Shown: positions 7,233 through 19,753, counted from the stretch's first letter. The stretch is 64,000 bases of DNA from Streptomyces sp. Je 1-369 (GCF_026810505.1 NZ_CP101750.1:7490515-7554514); one strand, 5' to 3'. Numbers and translations are program-made. The notes: generated by a model not told the origin, from the sequence alone.

Positions 7233-8864
7233 CTACCTCGCCAGCGGCGCGACGACCCAGCGGCGTGTCTTGAACATGCCGTCCTGCGAGCCGATCTCGA
7301 TCAGCTTGCGGGCCGCCGGATAGGCCTCGTTGCCCTCCAGCTCATAGCCGACCTCGAACGTGCCGGGCACGTCCCTGACCTCGGGCTGCCGCTGCGCCGT
7401 GGCCCGCTGTCCGGGCTCGTCGGCGGTGACCGCGGCGATCTCGGCGAGCAGCTTGCGCTGCGCCGCGTCGAGCGCCTTGCGCGGGTCCCGCTCCAGCGGC
7501 GCCGCCGTCGCCTTGCCGCCCTTGGGCGGCGGGGGCGAGACCTCGGTGCTCGGCTCGCGGGTGACGCCGGTGGCCCGGCGCGTCGCGATCTGCGCCTGGA
7601 CCGCCGTGCCGTCGTTGTCGAGACCGACACGGATCAGACCGCGGCCCGGCGTGATGACGGGCACGCCGTCGAAGACCTGCCGGAACGTCACGTGCGTCTG
7701 CAGCGACACGGGGCGCCCGACCTCGGAGCCGTCCTTCGTGCCGGAGTTCTGCATCAGGTCGTGCACGCTGTCGACGACGAGGTCGGCGCCTTCGGCGTAC
7801 TGCTCGGCGAACGCGCGCGCCGCCTCGATCGCCCGCTCGGTGGGCAGTTGCTGGGTGTTGCGGTGGTTGGGCTCGGCGAGCCGCACCCAGCGGATGCCCT
7901 CGGGCCCCGTGGAGATCACGCGGTCGCCGGAGGACGCGTTGAGCACGCCGAGCCGGTCGACCTGGACCTCTTGGAGCGCCGCCGACGGGAAGCCGGTGAG
8001 CTGTCCGAGTTCGCCGAGTTCGGCGCTGGGCTCGCGGGGTGCCAGCTGGATGATCTGCTGCTGCCCGGGGAGCTGGGCGAGCGGTTCCCTGATGCCTTCG
8101 CGGGCGTAGTACCAGCGCCACGCGTACCAGTTGTCCGGCACGTGCTCGCGGTAGAAGTTCCGCTCGGTGTTGAGGCGGTTGGTGGCCTCGGCCTGGGTGG
8201 CGCCGACGGCGCAGACGGACGGCGCCTGGCCGTGGTAGATGTCCCAGCTGGCGTTGAGCCAGGCGTCGCAGTACGTCTGGCCCGACCGCCACTTCTCCCA
8301 GAACTTCTTGCCGTAGTCCGGACTGTCGATGCTGACCGTCTCGAACCCGAAGATCATCCGGAAGCCGATGTTGGGCCCGGCCCAGGTGCGGATCGGGGAG
8401 TGACCGCCGAGGACGCGCAGCGAGGTGCACGTCGACCAGAAGACATAGTTCGCCTTCTCGTTGCCGAGCGCCATCCGGTTGGAGATGGCGTCGCTGCGGC
8501 CGTCCCAGACGGCGCCGAGCGGCGCGAAGAAGACGCCGTTGTTGTCCATGCCGCCGTGGCCCGAGTGGTAGACGGCGACGACCGCGTCCATGCCGTAGCG
8601 GTCCTGCCAGTTGTCGTACGTCTCCTCGTACGCCCACACCTGCGCGCCGCCGTCGGCGAACCAGAAGTTCCGGTCGTAGAACTGCTGGAGGTACGCCAGC
8701 CAGCCGGTGGCGTCGCCGTGAGTGTGGGAGAGCGACGACTGGTTGACGAACTTCTGGATGCTGAAAGCACCCCACCAGCCGAAGGTCGAGTCCCGGTCAC
8801 CGGCCGCGCCCGGCTTCTCGGGTTCGAGCGGAGACGGACCGTGGTCCGAATAGTTGATGCGCAT
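7233..8864 (-). CDS. DUF6345 domain protein with caspase/gingipain-like His-Cys pair
   Basis: A 543-residue protein. The ATG at 8864 is preferred because AGGGGG lies 7 bases upstream; ATG 8870 would have almost no spacing. The N-terminal 300 residues look like the DUF6345 family. Strand-like segments end in AVVAVYHSGHGG (H103 in SGHGG) and NYVFWSTCTSLR (C146), the spacing and pattern of clan-CD cysteine peptidases such as metacaspases and gingipains. A later FRMIFGFETV segment resembles the third conserved strand. The C-terminal half (about 270-543) is of unknown fold and is interrupted by a PPPPKGG linker. There is no signal peptide, so it probably acts in the cytoplasm. Peptidase activity is an inference from the motif, not a demonstrated family property. 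Confidence 0.7.
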   Translation of the reverse strand: MRINYSDHGPSPLEPEKPGAAGDRDSTFGWWGAFSIQKFVNQSSLSHTHGDATGWLAYLQQFYDRNFWFADGGAQVWAYEETYDNWQDRYGMDAVVAVYHSGHGGMDNNGVFFAPLGAVWDGRSDAISNRMALGNEKANYVFWSTCTSLRVLGGHSPIRTWAGPNIGFRMIFGFETVSIDSPDYGKKFWEKWRSGQTYCDAWLNASWDIYHGQAPSVCAVGATQAEATNRLNTERNFYREHVPDNWYAWRWYYAREGIREPLAQLPGQQQIIQLAPREPSAELGELGQLTGFPSAALQEVQVDRLGVLNASSGDRVISTGPEGIRWVRLAEPNHRNTQQLPTERAIEAARAFAEQYAEGADLVVDSVHDLMQNSGTKDGSEVGRPVSLQTHVTFRQVFDGVPVITPGRGLIRVGLDNDGTAVQAQIATRRATGVTREPSTEVSPPPPKGGKATAAPLERDPRKALDAAQRKLLAEIAAVTADEPGQRATAQRQPEVRDVPGTFEVGYELEGNEAYPAARKLIEIGSQDGMFKTRRWVVAPLAR

Positions 8865-9176
8865 GGCCATACCCCCTGAGAGGATCTCCTCGTTCCGTGC
8901 GCGAGGGGGCCTCAAAGTGTCACCGCGGGCGCGCCTTGCCCAGTTGGCATTCCGGCCATTGGCCCCCTGCCACGGACCTGTTCCCGCACCTCAGAGGCCC
9001 CTGTGGCGCGTCGGCCCACACAACGTGTTCGTATCGGGCGACGCGTACCTGCGCACCCCGCTCGAACACCTCCGTCGGCCCGCTGTGCCCCGCGCGGCCC
9101 GTTTTCATCCGGAGTGTGATCGGATGGAGGCCAACGGAACCTCCGTTCACGGATCCGCATTGAAGGGAAACGCATC
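8865..9176. promoter_or_regulatory. divergent intergenic region DUF6345 / osmC with inverted repeat
   Basis: This 312-bp stretch separates two divergent genes and no convincing coding frame is present. Thirty bases before the osmC start lies AACGGA-ACC-TCCGTT (9133-9147), a 6-bp inverted repeat with a 3-base spacer, which could be an operator for the osmC promoter. It does not match the AT-rich OhrR-type operators known for peroxide-inducible ohr genes. Nothing else definite is visible. Confidence 0.35.
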
Positions 9177-9602
9177 GTGGCTACCACGCGCTCCGCGCAC
9201 ACGGTCTGGGAAGGCTCTCTGGCAGAGGGTTCGGGCACCGTCACCTTCGACTCCTCCGGCATCGGGGAGCAGTCGGTGTCCTGGCCGTCGCGCGCAGAGG
9301 AGGCGAACGGCAAGACCAGCCCGGAGGAGCTGATCGCCGCCGCGCACTCCAGCTGCTTCTCCATGGCGCTGTCGCACACCCTCACCGGCAAGGGCAACCC
9401 GCCCACCCGGCTCACCGCCTCCGCCGACGTGACCCTGACGCCCGGTACCGGCATCACGGGCATCCACCTCACCGTCGAGGGCGTCGTGCCCGGTATCGAC
9501 GAGGCCGCCTTCGTCGAGGCGGCCGAGGCCGCCAAGGCGGGCTGCCCGGTGAGCCAGGCCCTGTCGGGTACGGACATCACCCTCTCGGCCAAGCTGGCCT
9601 GA
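9177..9602 (+). CDS. osmC: OsmC family organic hydroperoxide peroxiredoxin
   Basis: A 141-residue OsmC/Ohr-family protein that reduces organic and fatty-acid hydroperoxides in the cytoplasm, using two cysteines. Both are visible: C60 in AAAHSSCFSMAL (peroxidatic) and C123 in AAKAGCPVSQAL (resolving). The SPEEL glutamate before the first cysteine is also present. The HSSCFSMAL form and the ending ALSGTDITLSAKLA are typical of actinobacterial OsmC rather than Ohr. The GTG start at 9177 follows GAAGGGA. A long hairpin terminator follows the stop. Confidence 0.92.
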   Translation: MATTRSAHTVWEGSLAEGSGTVTFDSSGIGEQSVSWPSRAEEANGKTSPEELIAAAHSSCFSMALSHTLTGKGNPPTRLTASADVTLTPGTGITGIHLTVEGVVPGIDEAAFVEAAEAAKAGCPVSQALSGTDITLSAKLA

Positions 9603-9614
9603 AACACCGCCTGT

Positions 9615-9654
9615 TGACAGTGCCGTCACCCCTGTCGGGGTGGCGGCATTGTCA
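9615..9654 (+). terminator. 18-bp stem-loop terminator after osmC
   Basis: Thirteen bases after the osmC stop, the arms 9615-9632 (starting TGACAGTGCC) and 9637-9654 (ending GCATTGTCA) pair along all 18 positions with only two G-T wobbles around a TGTC loop. There is no T-run, as is common for Streptomyces terminators. Confidence 0.8.
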
Positions 9655-9662
9655 CGTGCGGC

Positions 9663-9683
9663 ATTGACATCAGCGCGCTCAAG
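9663..9683 (+). promoter_or_regulatory. candidate HspR (HAIR-like) operator / promoter of dnaK paralogue
   Basis: ATTGACA - 7 bases - GCTCAAG sits 68 bases before the dnaK start. The HspR-associated inverted repeat is CTTGAGT-N7-ACTCAAG; here the TTGA and TCAA cores and the exact 7-base spacer are kept, while flanking bases differ. The left half also gives a TTGACA -35 element. HspR control is known for the main Streptomyces dnaK operon; control of this copy is inferred. Confidence 0.4.
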
Positions 9684-9750
9684 TTTTGTGATGGAGAACG
9701 GAGTAGACCGGAAACGGGGGACGTGAGCTCGCGGCGGAAGGGACTGGACC

Positions 9751-11625
<1,875 letters not shown>

Positions 11626-11647
11626 GTGCTGTGGGGGCGGGCGGGGG

Positions 11648-12370
11648 TCACGAACCCGTCCGCTCCCAGCCCCGCCGGTCCGGCCGCGCCCCGACCCGCT
11701 TCGGGTCCCGGCTGCGGTACACCACGTACGGCCGGAACAGGTACTGCACCGGCGCGCTGAACATGTGGATCAGCCGGGTGAAGGGCACCAGGGCGATGAG
11801 GGCCATCCCGACCACCGCGTGGATCTCGTACAGCACCGGTACCCCCGTCATCCTGTCGATGTCCGGCTGGAGCGTGAACAGGCTGCGCGCCCACGGGGCG
11901 ATGGACGTGCGGTAGTTGTAGCCGTCGCCGGACGCGTGCGTCAGCTTGGCCACCATGCCGAGCACGATCGCCCCGAACAGCACCAGGTACATCAGCTTGT
12001 CGTTGGCGGTCGTCGCGCGGAACACGGGCGTGTTGGTGCGCCGCCGGTAGAGCAGCAGCAGGATGCCGAGGACCAGGAGGACGCCGGCCGCCGTGCCCCC
12101 GTACAGCGAGAACAGGTGGTACGTGTGCTCCGTGAGGCCCACCTTGTCCGTCCACGACTCCGGCAGGAACAGCCCCACCAGGTGCCCGACGAGCACGAAG
12201 AGGATGCCGTAGTGGAACATCGGCGACGCGATGTTGAGGAGCTTGGACTCGTAGACCTGCGAGGAGCGGGTCGTCCAGCCGAACTTGTCGTAGCGGTAGC
12301 GCCAGACGATGCCCGCGACGAGCAGGACGAACGCGACGTAGGGGAGCACGCCCCACAGGAGGGTCTTCAT
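11648..12370 (-). CDS. narI: respiratory nitrate reductase subunit gamma (cytochrome b)
   Basis: A 240-residue membrane subunit that takes electrons from menaquinol and passes them through two b-type hemes to NarH. Five hydrophobic segments are visible. Candidate axial heme histidines are in SPMFHYGILFVLVGHLVG and in YEIHAVVGMALI...FTRLIHMFSAP. I start at MKTLLW (12370), whose ATG overlaps the narJ stop by one base. It is the last gene of a narGHJI operon. Confidence 0.94.
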   Translation of the reverse strand: MKTLLWGVLPYVAFVLLVAGIVWRYRYDKFGWTTRSSQVYESKLLNIASPMFHYGILFVLVGHLVGLFLPESWTDKVGLTEHTYHLFSLYGGTAAGVLLVLGILLLLYRRRTNTPVFRATTANDKLMYLVLFGAIVLGMVAKLTHASGDGYNYRTSIAPWARSLFTLQPDIDRMTGVPVLYEIHAVVGMALIALVPFTRLIHMFSAPVQYLFRPYVVYRSRDPKRVGARPDRRGWERTGS

Positions 12371-12941
12371 CAGGGGCGCTCCCCGACGAGTGCGAAGGGC
12401 TGGAGTCCGACGTCCTCGCGCGGCGGCCCGGAGCGGGCCAGGGCCTGCGCCTCCGCGCGGTCCTTGGGCGAGGGGCCGGGCAGTGTCGCGCACACCGCGT
12501 CGAGGACCGCCGCGTAGGGCGTGCCGAAGTCGGTGAGCGCGATCCGCAGCAGTTCGAGGCCGCTGCGGTGTTCCTGGAGGAGGACGGGGCCCGCGTGCGC
12601 GGAGAACTCGAGGACCGCGGGCAGGAAGTCAGGCAGTTCCTCGCCGGTGAACTCCATGCCGTGCTCCCGGTAGACCTCCTTGAACCGGACCAGGGCCATG
12701 CCGCGCCGTCGCGTGTCGCCGTCGCGCCACCAGCTCAGGTACAGGCTGTGGCGGTTCTTGAAGTCGAAGACGCGGACGTAGTGCGCGGCGAGTTCGCGCG
12801 GGTCGGCCGTCTCGGCGTGGGTGAGGAAGCCGTCGAGGCCGGCGGGGGCGGCCGCCCGCAGCAGGGGGAGCCGCTCGTGGAACTCGTCGTCCGGGTAGGC
12901 CAGGCAGAGCGCCGCCGCCTGGTACAGCACCGCGTGCCGCG

Positions 12942-12945
<4 letters not shown>
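12370..12945 (-). CDS. narJ: nitrate reductase molybdenum cofactor assembly chaperone
   Basis: A 191-residue NarJ/TorD-family chaperone that binds the NarG N-terminus and allows insertion of the Mo cofactor and the FS0 cluster before membrane attachment. The recognisable segment is ELAAHYVRVFDFKNRHSLYLSWWRDGDTRRRGMAL, followed by helical repeats. The GTG start at 12945 overlaps the narH stop by 4 bases (GTGA), and the end overlaps narI by 1 base, so all three are translationally coupled. Confidence 0.94.
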
Positions 12946-14573
<1,628 letters not shown>

Positions 14574-17500
14574 CTAGTACTCCACCTTCTGCGAGCGGCG
14601 ACGGATGACCGTCACCTCGTCGCGCTGGTTGCCCGTCGGGCCCAGATAGTTGAAGGCCCACGACAACTGGGCGTAGCCGCCGATGAGATGGGACGGCTTG
14701 AGGATGAGGCGGGTCAGCGAGTTGTGGATGCCGCCGCGCCTGCCGGTCGTCTCCGTCTTCGGCACGTTCACGGTGCGTTCCTGCGCGTGGTGCATGAAGA
14801 CCGTCCCGGCCGGCATGCGGTGCGAGACGATGGCCCGCGCCACCACCACGCCGTTCCGGTTGACCGCCTCGATCCAGTCGTTGTCCCGCACGCCGATCGC
14901 GTCCGCGTCCTGCGGCGCCATCCAGATGCACTGGCCGCCGCGCGACAGCGACAGCATGAACAGGTTGTCCTGGTACTCGGAGTGGATCGACCACTTGTTG
15001 TGCGGCGTGAGGTAGCGGACCGTCACCTCGCGCTCGCCGTCCGGGCCGAGCCGCGGCTCCCCGAACAGCCGGTTCATGTCCAGCGGCGGCCGGTATACGG
15101 GCATCGCCTCGCCCAGCTCGTGCATCCAGTCGTGATCGATGAAGAAGTGCTGGCGCCCGGTCAGGGTGTGCCACGGCTTGAGGTGCTCGGTGTTGAGCGT
15201 GAACGCCGTGTACCTGCGCCCGCCGGACTCGCTGCCGCTCCACTCCGGCGAGGTGATCACCGGGACGGGTGCGGCCTGCGTGTCGGCGTACGTGATGCGC
15301 TTGCCCTCGTGCTCGGCGGCCAGGTGCGCCATCTCCTGCCCGGTGCGCTCCTCCAGGGTGTGGAAGCCCTGGGTGGCGAGGCGGCCGTTGGTCGTGCCGG
15401 ACAGCGCGAGGATGGTGTTGGCCGCCTTCACCGCCGTGTCCAGGGCGGGCCGCCCGTCCGCGGGGCCGCCGCGCACCACGCCGTTGCGCTCTCGCAGCTC
15501 GTCGACCTCCTGGTCGGGGTGGAGGGCGATGCCCTTCGCGGGCAGGCCGAGCTGTTCCACCAGTGGGCCGAGCGCGGCGAACTTCGCGCCGATCGCGGTG
15601 TAGTCGCGCTCCACGACCGTCAGGTTCGGCATCGTCCTGCCCGGCACCGGCTCGCACTCGCCCTTGCGCCAGTCCAGGACGACGCCGCCGGGCTGCGCGG
15701 TCTCGCCGGGCGTGTCGTGCTGGAGGGCGGTGGCGACGACGTCCTTGCGTACGCCCAGGTGGTCCACGGCCAGCTCGCTGAGCCGGTCGGCGATGACGCG
15801 GAAGGTGTCGAAGTCGGTGCGGGCCTGCCAGGGCGGGTCGACGGCCGGGGTGAAGGAGTGCACGTAGGGGTGCATGTCCGTGGTCGACAGGTCGTGCTTC
15901 TCGTACCAGGTGGCGGCGGGCAGCACCACGTCGGACAGGAGCGTCGACGACGTCTGCCGGAAATCGAGGGAGACGAGCAGGTCGAGCTTGCCCTCGGGCG
16001 CCTCGTCACGCCAGGTGACCGTGCTCGGCCGTTCCTCCGGTTCCGCCTCCTCCGCCCGCAGTGACGAGTGCGTGCCGAGCAGGTGCTTCGTGAAGTACTC
16101 GGCGCCCTTCGCGGACGAGCCGAGCAGGTTGGCCCGCCACAGGGTGAGGACGCGCGGCCAGTTCTCCGGCGCGTCGGGGTCCTCGCAGGCGAACTTGAGG
16201 GTGCCTGCCTTGAGTTCGTCGACGGCGTTGGCGACGGGGTCGCCCGGAACCGCCCCCAGATCGAGGGAGCTGCGGTCGAAGGTCGGATACGAGGGCATCC
16301 ACCCCGTACGGGCGGACAGAGCGAGACAGTCGGCGCCGGTCATCCCGGCGAAACGCCCTTCCCCCAACGGCGACGCGAGCACGTCCGCCGCGAACTTGTC
16401 GTAACGCCACTGGTCGGTGTTGAGGAACCAGTACGCGGCCCCGATCATCTGCCGCGGCGGCCTGCTCCAGTCGTTGGCGCTCGCGAGCGTCGCCCAGCCC
16501 GTGACCGGACGGCACTTCTCCTGGCCCACGTAGTGCGCCCAGCCGCCGCCGTTGCGACCCTGGCAGCCGGTGAGCTGGAGCAGGGCGAGGAAGGACCGGT
16601 AGATCGTCTCCGAGTGGAACCAGTGATTGGTCCCCGCGCCCATGAGGATCATGCAGCGGCCCTGCGACTTCTCGGCCGTCGCGGCGAACTCCCGGGCGAT
16701 CTTCACGCACTTGGCGGCGGGCACGGAGGTGTGGACCTCCTGCCAGGCGGGCGTGCCGGGCGCCTCCGCGTCGTCGTACGACGAAGGCCACACGCCCGGC
16801 AGCCCCTCGCGCCCCACGCCGTACTGCGCGAGCAACAGGTCGAAGACGGTCGTCACCAGCGGTCCGTCCTGCCCACCGAGCCGGGTCGCGGGCACCCCGC
16901 GCCGCACGACCTCACCGCGGCCCTGCCCGTGCGTGCCGCCCTCGGTGTCGAACCGCGGGAGCAGCACCTCGACGCCCGCCGCGACACCCGAGCCCTGCAA
17001 CGTCAGCGTCGGCTTGATGTCACCCAGTTCGAGATTCCACCTGCCCTTGCCGGACTCGGTCCACCGGAACCCGAGGGAGCCGTTCGGGACGGCGGGGCGA
17101 CCGGTGTTCTCGTCCAGCACCGCCGTCTTCCAGTCGCCGCCCTCACCGTCCTCGCCGAGGTCGGAGGCGCGCAGGAACTTGGCGGGGACGTACGCGCCGT
17201 CGCGCTCGGTGAGCGTCACGAGGAAGGGCAGATCGGTGAACTTGCGTACGTAGTCGTCGAAGAACTCCGTCTGCCGGTCGACGAAGAACTCCTTCAGAAT
17301 CACCTGCCCCATCGCGAGAGCCAGCGCCCCGTCCGTGCCCGGGTGCGGGTGCAGCCACTCGTCGGCGAACTTGGCGTTGTCGGCGTAGTCGGGCGCCACG
17401 ACCACGACCTTCTGACCGCGGTAGCGGGCCTCGGCCATCCAGTGCGCGTCGGGCGTCCTGGTCACCGGCACGTTGGAGCCCCACATCATCAGATACGCGG

Positions 17501-18257
17501 CGTCCCACCAGTCACCCGACTCCGGTACGTCGGTCTGGTCGCCGAACACCTGCGGCGACGCGACGGGCAGGTCCGCGTACCAGTCGTAGAAGGAGAGCAT
17601 CGGCGCGCCGATGAGGCTCATGAAGCGGGCGCCCGCGGCATGCGACACCATGGACATGGCGGGAATGGGGGAGAACCCCGCGACGCGGTCGGGCCCGACG
17701 GTCTTGATCGTATGAACATGCGCGGCCGCGATGATCTCCACGGCCTCGTCCCAGGTGGCCCGCACGAGCCCGCCCTTGCCGCGCGCCTGCTGATACGTCC
17801 GCCGCCGCTCCGGATCCCCTTGGACATCGGCCCAGGCAAGCACCGGGTCCCTGAGCCGCGCCTTCGCCTCCCGGTACATGTCAAGGAGCACACCGCGCAG
17901 ATACGGATAGCGGACGCGCGTAGGGGAGTACGTGTACCAGGAGAAGGCGGCGCCCCGGGGGCAGCCGCGCGGCTCGTACTCGGGACGGTCGGGGCCGACA
18001 CTCGGATAGTCCGTGGCCTGCGTCTCCCACGTGATGATGCCGTCCTTGACGTACACCTTCCAGCGGCACGAGCCCGTGCAGTTCACGCCGTGCGTGGAGT
18101 GCACGACCTTGTCGTGGCTCCAGCGGTCACGGTAGAAAGCGTCGGCGTCCCGCCCCCCGGTCAGCCGGACGCTGTGCAGGTCGGGCGCGGCGGCGCCACG
18201 CCGGAAGAACTTCCCCGCCCGCAGCAGGGCCGCGGCGGGCTCGGTCGTCTCTGTCAC
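14574..18257 (-). CDS. narG: respiratory nitrate reductase subunit alpha (Mo-bisMGD)
   Basis: A 1227-residue catalytic subunit reducing nitrate to nitrite on the inner face of the membrane. The N-terminal FS0 cluster ligands are in STHGVNCTGSCRWKVYV (with the upstream His) and EPRGCPRG. The Mo-ligand aspartate is in the conserved MLSFYDWYADLPVASP. The length matches actinobacterial NarG. The GTG start at 18257 has GGGAG 7 bases upstream. With narHJI it forms a complete operon, giving an otherwise aerobic filamentous bacterium anaerobic or microaerobic nitrate respiration. An inverted repeat about 125 bp upstream is a candidate operator. Confidence 0.97.
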   Translation of the reverse strand: MTETTEPAAALLRAGKFFRRGAAAPDLHSVRLTGGRDADAFYRDRWSHDKVVHSTHGVNCTGSCRWKVYVKDGIITWETQATDYPSVGPDRPEYEPRGCPRGAAFSWYTYSPTRVRYPYLRGVLLDMYREAKARLRDPVLAWADVQGDPERRRTYQQARGKGGLVRATWDEAVEIIAAAHVHTIKTVGPDRVAGFSPIPAMSMVSHAAGARFMSLIGAPMLSFYDWYADLPVASPQVFGDQTDVPESGDWWDAAYLMMWGSNVPVTRTPDAHWMAEARYRGQKVVVVAPDYADNAKFADEWLHPHPGTDGALALAMGQVILKEFFVDRQTEFFDDYVRKFTDLPFLVTLTERDGAYVPAKFLRASDLGEDGEGGDWKTAVLDENTGRPAVPNGSLGFRWTESGKGRWNLELGDIKPTLTLQGSGVAAGVEVLLPRFDTEGGTHGQGRGEVVRRGVPATRLGGQDGPLVTTVFDLLLAQYGVGREGLPGVWPSSYDDAEAPGTPAWQEVHTSVPAAKCVKIAREFAATAEKSQGRCMILMGAGTNHWFHSETIYRSFLALLQLTGCQGRNGGGWAHYVGQEKCRPVTGWATLASANDWSRPPRQMIGAAYWFLNTDQWRYDKFAADVLASPLGEGRFAGMTGADCLALSARTGWMPSYPTFDRSSLDLGAVPGDPVANAVDELKAGTLKFACEDPDAPENWPRVLTLWRANLLGSSAKGAEYFTKHLLGTHSSLRAEEAEPEERPSTVTWRDEAPEGKLDLLVSLDFRQTSSTLLSDVVLPAATWYEKHDLSTTDMHPYVHSFTPAVDPPWQARTDFDTFRVIADRLSELAVDHLGVRKDVVATALQHDTPGETAQPGGVVLDWRKGECEPVPGRTMPNLTVVERDYTAIGAKFAALGPLVEQLGLPAKGIALHPDQEVDELRERNGVVRGGPADGRPALDTAVKAANTILALSGTTNGRLATQGFHTLEERTGQEMAHLAAEHEGKRITYADTQAAPVPVITSPEWSGSESGGRRYTAFTLNTEHLKPWHTLTGRQHFFIDHDWMHELGEAMPVYRPPLDMNRLFGEPRLGPDGEREVTVRYLTPHNKWSIHSEYQDNLFMLSLSRGGQCIWMAPQDADAIGVRDNDWIEAVNRNGVVVARAIVSHRMPAGTVFMHHAQERTVNVPKTETTGRRGGIHNSLTRLILKPSHLIGGYAQLSWAFNYLGPTGNQRDEVTVIRRRSQKVEY

Positions 18258-18379
18258 CCTGAAGCTCCCTAGGTCTGCCTCCTGTCGAACCTAGGCGCGG
18301 GAGCGGCGGGGCACCTGCGGGCGTCGGCCGTACGGGTGCCGCGCCGGGCCCGGGCGGACGCCTCGTGCGGAGAGCGGCC

Positions 18380-18396
18380 ATTACCCCGCACGTAAT
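18380..18396 (-). promoter_or_regulatory. candidate operator upstream of narG
   Basis: ATTAC - CCCGCAC - GTAAT is a perfect 5-bp inverted repeat with a 7-base spacer, centred about 130 bp before the narG start, in a region otherwise nearly free of A/T. It could bind a dimeric regulator of the nar operon. It does not match the FNR (TTGAT-N4-ATCAA) consensus. Confidence 0.4.
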
Positions 18397-18432
18397 CGAC
18401 CCTGTGCCGAGGCCCAGGCAGAGTGATGTCAA

Positions 18433-18466
18433 CGGATCCGGTCCGGCGCACTCCGGACCGGATCCG
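18433..18466 (-). terminator. 14-bp perfect stem-loop downstream of the XRE regulator
   Basis: CGGATCCGGTCCGG - CGCACT - CCGGACCGGATCCG is a perfect 14-bp hairpin with a 6-base loop, 34 bases past the stop of the minus-strand XRE gene. It should isolate that gene from the nar operon promoter region that follows. Confidence 0.8.
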
Positions 18467-18499
18467 GACCCGTACGACCGGATGCTTCCGGCACAGGCC

Positions 18500-19363
18500 T
18501 TAGGGCAGTTGCCGCCGCAGGTACTTGGACGTCGCCGGGTCGGCCGGGAGCAGGGTCTCGATGGCCAGCTCGGCGACCGTCACGTCCATCGGGGTGTTGA
18601 ACGTCGAGATCGACGAGATGAAGGACAGCACGTGACCGTCGTGTTCGATCCGCAGGGGGAGGGCGAAGTAGGGGACCTCCGTGTCCGGTTCGAAGGCGTC
18701 CGCGCCGGGGTTCGTCACCGGGTACGCCGCCACCTCCTCGTACACCTCCCGCAGCGCGTCCGAACGTTGCAGCGCGATCTGCCGTTCCATCTGGTGCAGC
18801 AGGTGTCCCCGCCACTCCCGGAGGTTGAGGATGCGGGAGGCCAGGCCCTCCGGGTGGAGGGTGAGACGCATCGCGTTCAGGGGCCCCTCGAAGAGGTGCT
18901 CGGGGAGACCGTCGAGGATCATCGTGATGCCGCGGTTCGCCGCGATCACGTCGTACTTCGCGTCGACGACCAGCGCCGGGTACGGCTCGTACCCCGCGAG
19001 GAGCTGTTCGAGGCCCTCGCGGAGCGTGCCCATCGCGGGGTCGTCCAGCGGCGTCTCGCGGAAGCGCGGTGCGTAACCCGCCGCCAGGAGCAGGGAGTTG
19101 CGGTCCCGAACCGGTACGTCGAGGTGGTCGGCGAGCCGCAGCAGGAACTCCTCGCTCGGCCGCGACCTGCCCGTCTCCACGAAGCTGATGTGCCGCGCGG
19201 AGGAATCGGCGCGCAGGGCCAGCTCCAGCTGGCTCACCCGGCGCCGCTCGCGCCAGCCCCGGAGCAGCGGCCCCACTCCGGTGGCGTTCTCGTTGGCCCT
19301 CGCCCTGGCCTTGCCGGTCGTGCTGCCTCTGGTGCTCCCCTTGTCGGGCGCGGCGGTTGTCAT
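18500..19363 (-). CDS. XRE-family transcriptional regulator, MmyB-like
   Basis: A 287-residue regulator. A helix-turn-helix at about residues 35-90 (LRGWRERRRVSQLELALRA...RHISFVETGRSRPS) is followed by a MmyB-like (MLTR) ligand-binding domain. Its marks are GYAPRF, YPALVVDAKYDVIAANRG and a C-terminal FALPLRIEHDGHVLSFISSISTFNTPMDVT. This fold is a PAS-like domain that has been seen to bind fatty-acid-like ligands in family members. It is divergent from the pterin dehydratase gene across a 72-bp gap, so it may regulate itself and that neighbour. It shares strand with narG but is separated by a strong hairpin. Confidence 0.85.
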   Translation of the reverse strand: MTTAAPDKGSTRGSTTGKARARANENATGVGPLLRGWRERRRVSQLELALRADSSARHISFVETGRSRPSEEFLLRLADHLDVPVRDRNSLLLAAGYAPRFRETPLDDPAMGTLREGLEQLLAGYEPYPALVVDAKYDVIAANRGITMILDGLPEHLFEGPLNAMRLTLHPEGLASRILNLREWRGHLLHQMERQIALQRSDALREVYEEVAAYPVTNPGADAFEPDTEVPYFALPLRIEHDGHVLSFISSISTFNTPMDVTVAELAIETLLPADPATSKYLRRQLP

Positions 19364-19435
19364 ACGTAGACGGTAATCGAAACAATTTATGGCAGGGTGA
19401 GCCGAAGACCGACTCTTCATAAGGAGCGTGGCCCC

Positions 19436-19747
19436 GTGACTCCTCAACCGCTCTCGCTGAAAGAGATCGAGGACCGGCTCGCCGAGCTGCCCGGCTGGTC
19501 CCTCTCCCCGGACGGTGAACGGATCACCCGCTCCTACCGGCTCGGCTCGCACTTCGCCGCGACCGGCCTGGTCGTCCACATCGCACAGGCGCAGGAGGAA
19601 CTCGGCCACCACAGCGAGCTGACCCTCGGCTACAACACCGTGTCCCTCGCCGTGAACACGCACAGCGCGGGCGGCGCCCTCACCGCCCTCGACTTCGAAC
19701 TCGCACACAGGGTCGAGAAGTTGGCCCCGGCACACAGGGTGGAATGA
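19436..19747 (+). CDS. 4a-hydroxytetrahydrobiopterin dehydratase
   Basis: A 103-residue pterin-4a-carbinolamine dehydratase-like protein, which recycles the pterin cofactor after aromatic amino acid hydroxylation. Characteristic features are LPGWSLS near the N-terminus, the RSYRLGSHFAATGLVVHIAQAQEELGHHSELTLGYNTVSLAVNTHSAGG core with the active-site histidine pair (GHH), and LTALDFELAHRVE at the end. The GTG start at 19436 follows AAGGAG. No phenylalanine hydroxylase is adjacent, so the in vivo partner is not known. Confidence 0.88.
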   Translation: MTPQPLSLKEIEDRLAELPGWSLSPDGERITRSYRLGSHFAATGLVVHIAQAQEELGHHSELTLGYNTVSLAVNTHSAGGALTALDFELAHRVEKLAPAHRVE

Positions 19748-19753
19748 CCGTCG

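Noticed and set aside
8897..9163. A plus-strand frame in the DUF6345/osmC gap
   Set aside because: The translation is Arg/Pro/Ser/His-rich with no conserved pattern and no ribosome site.
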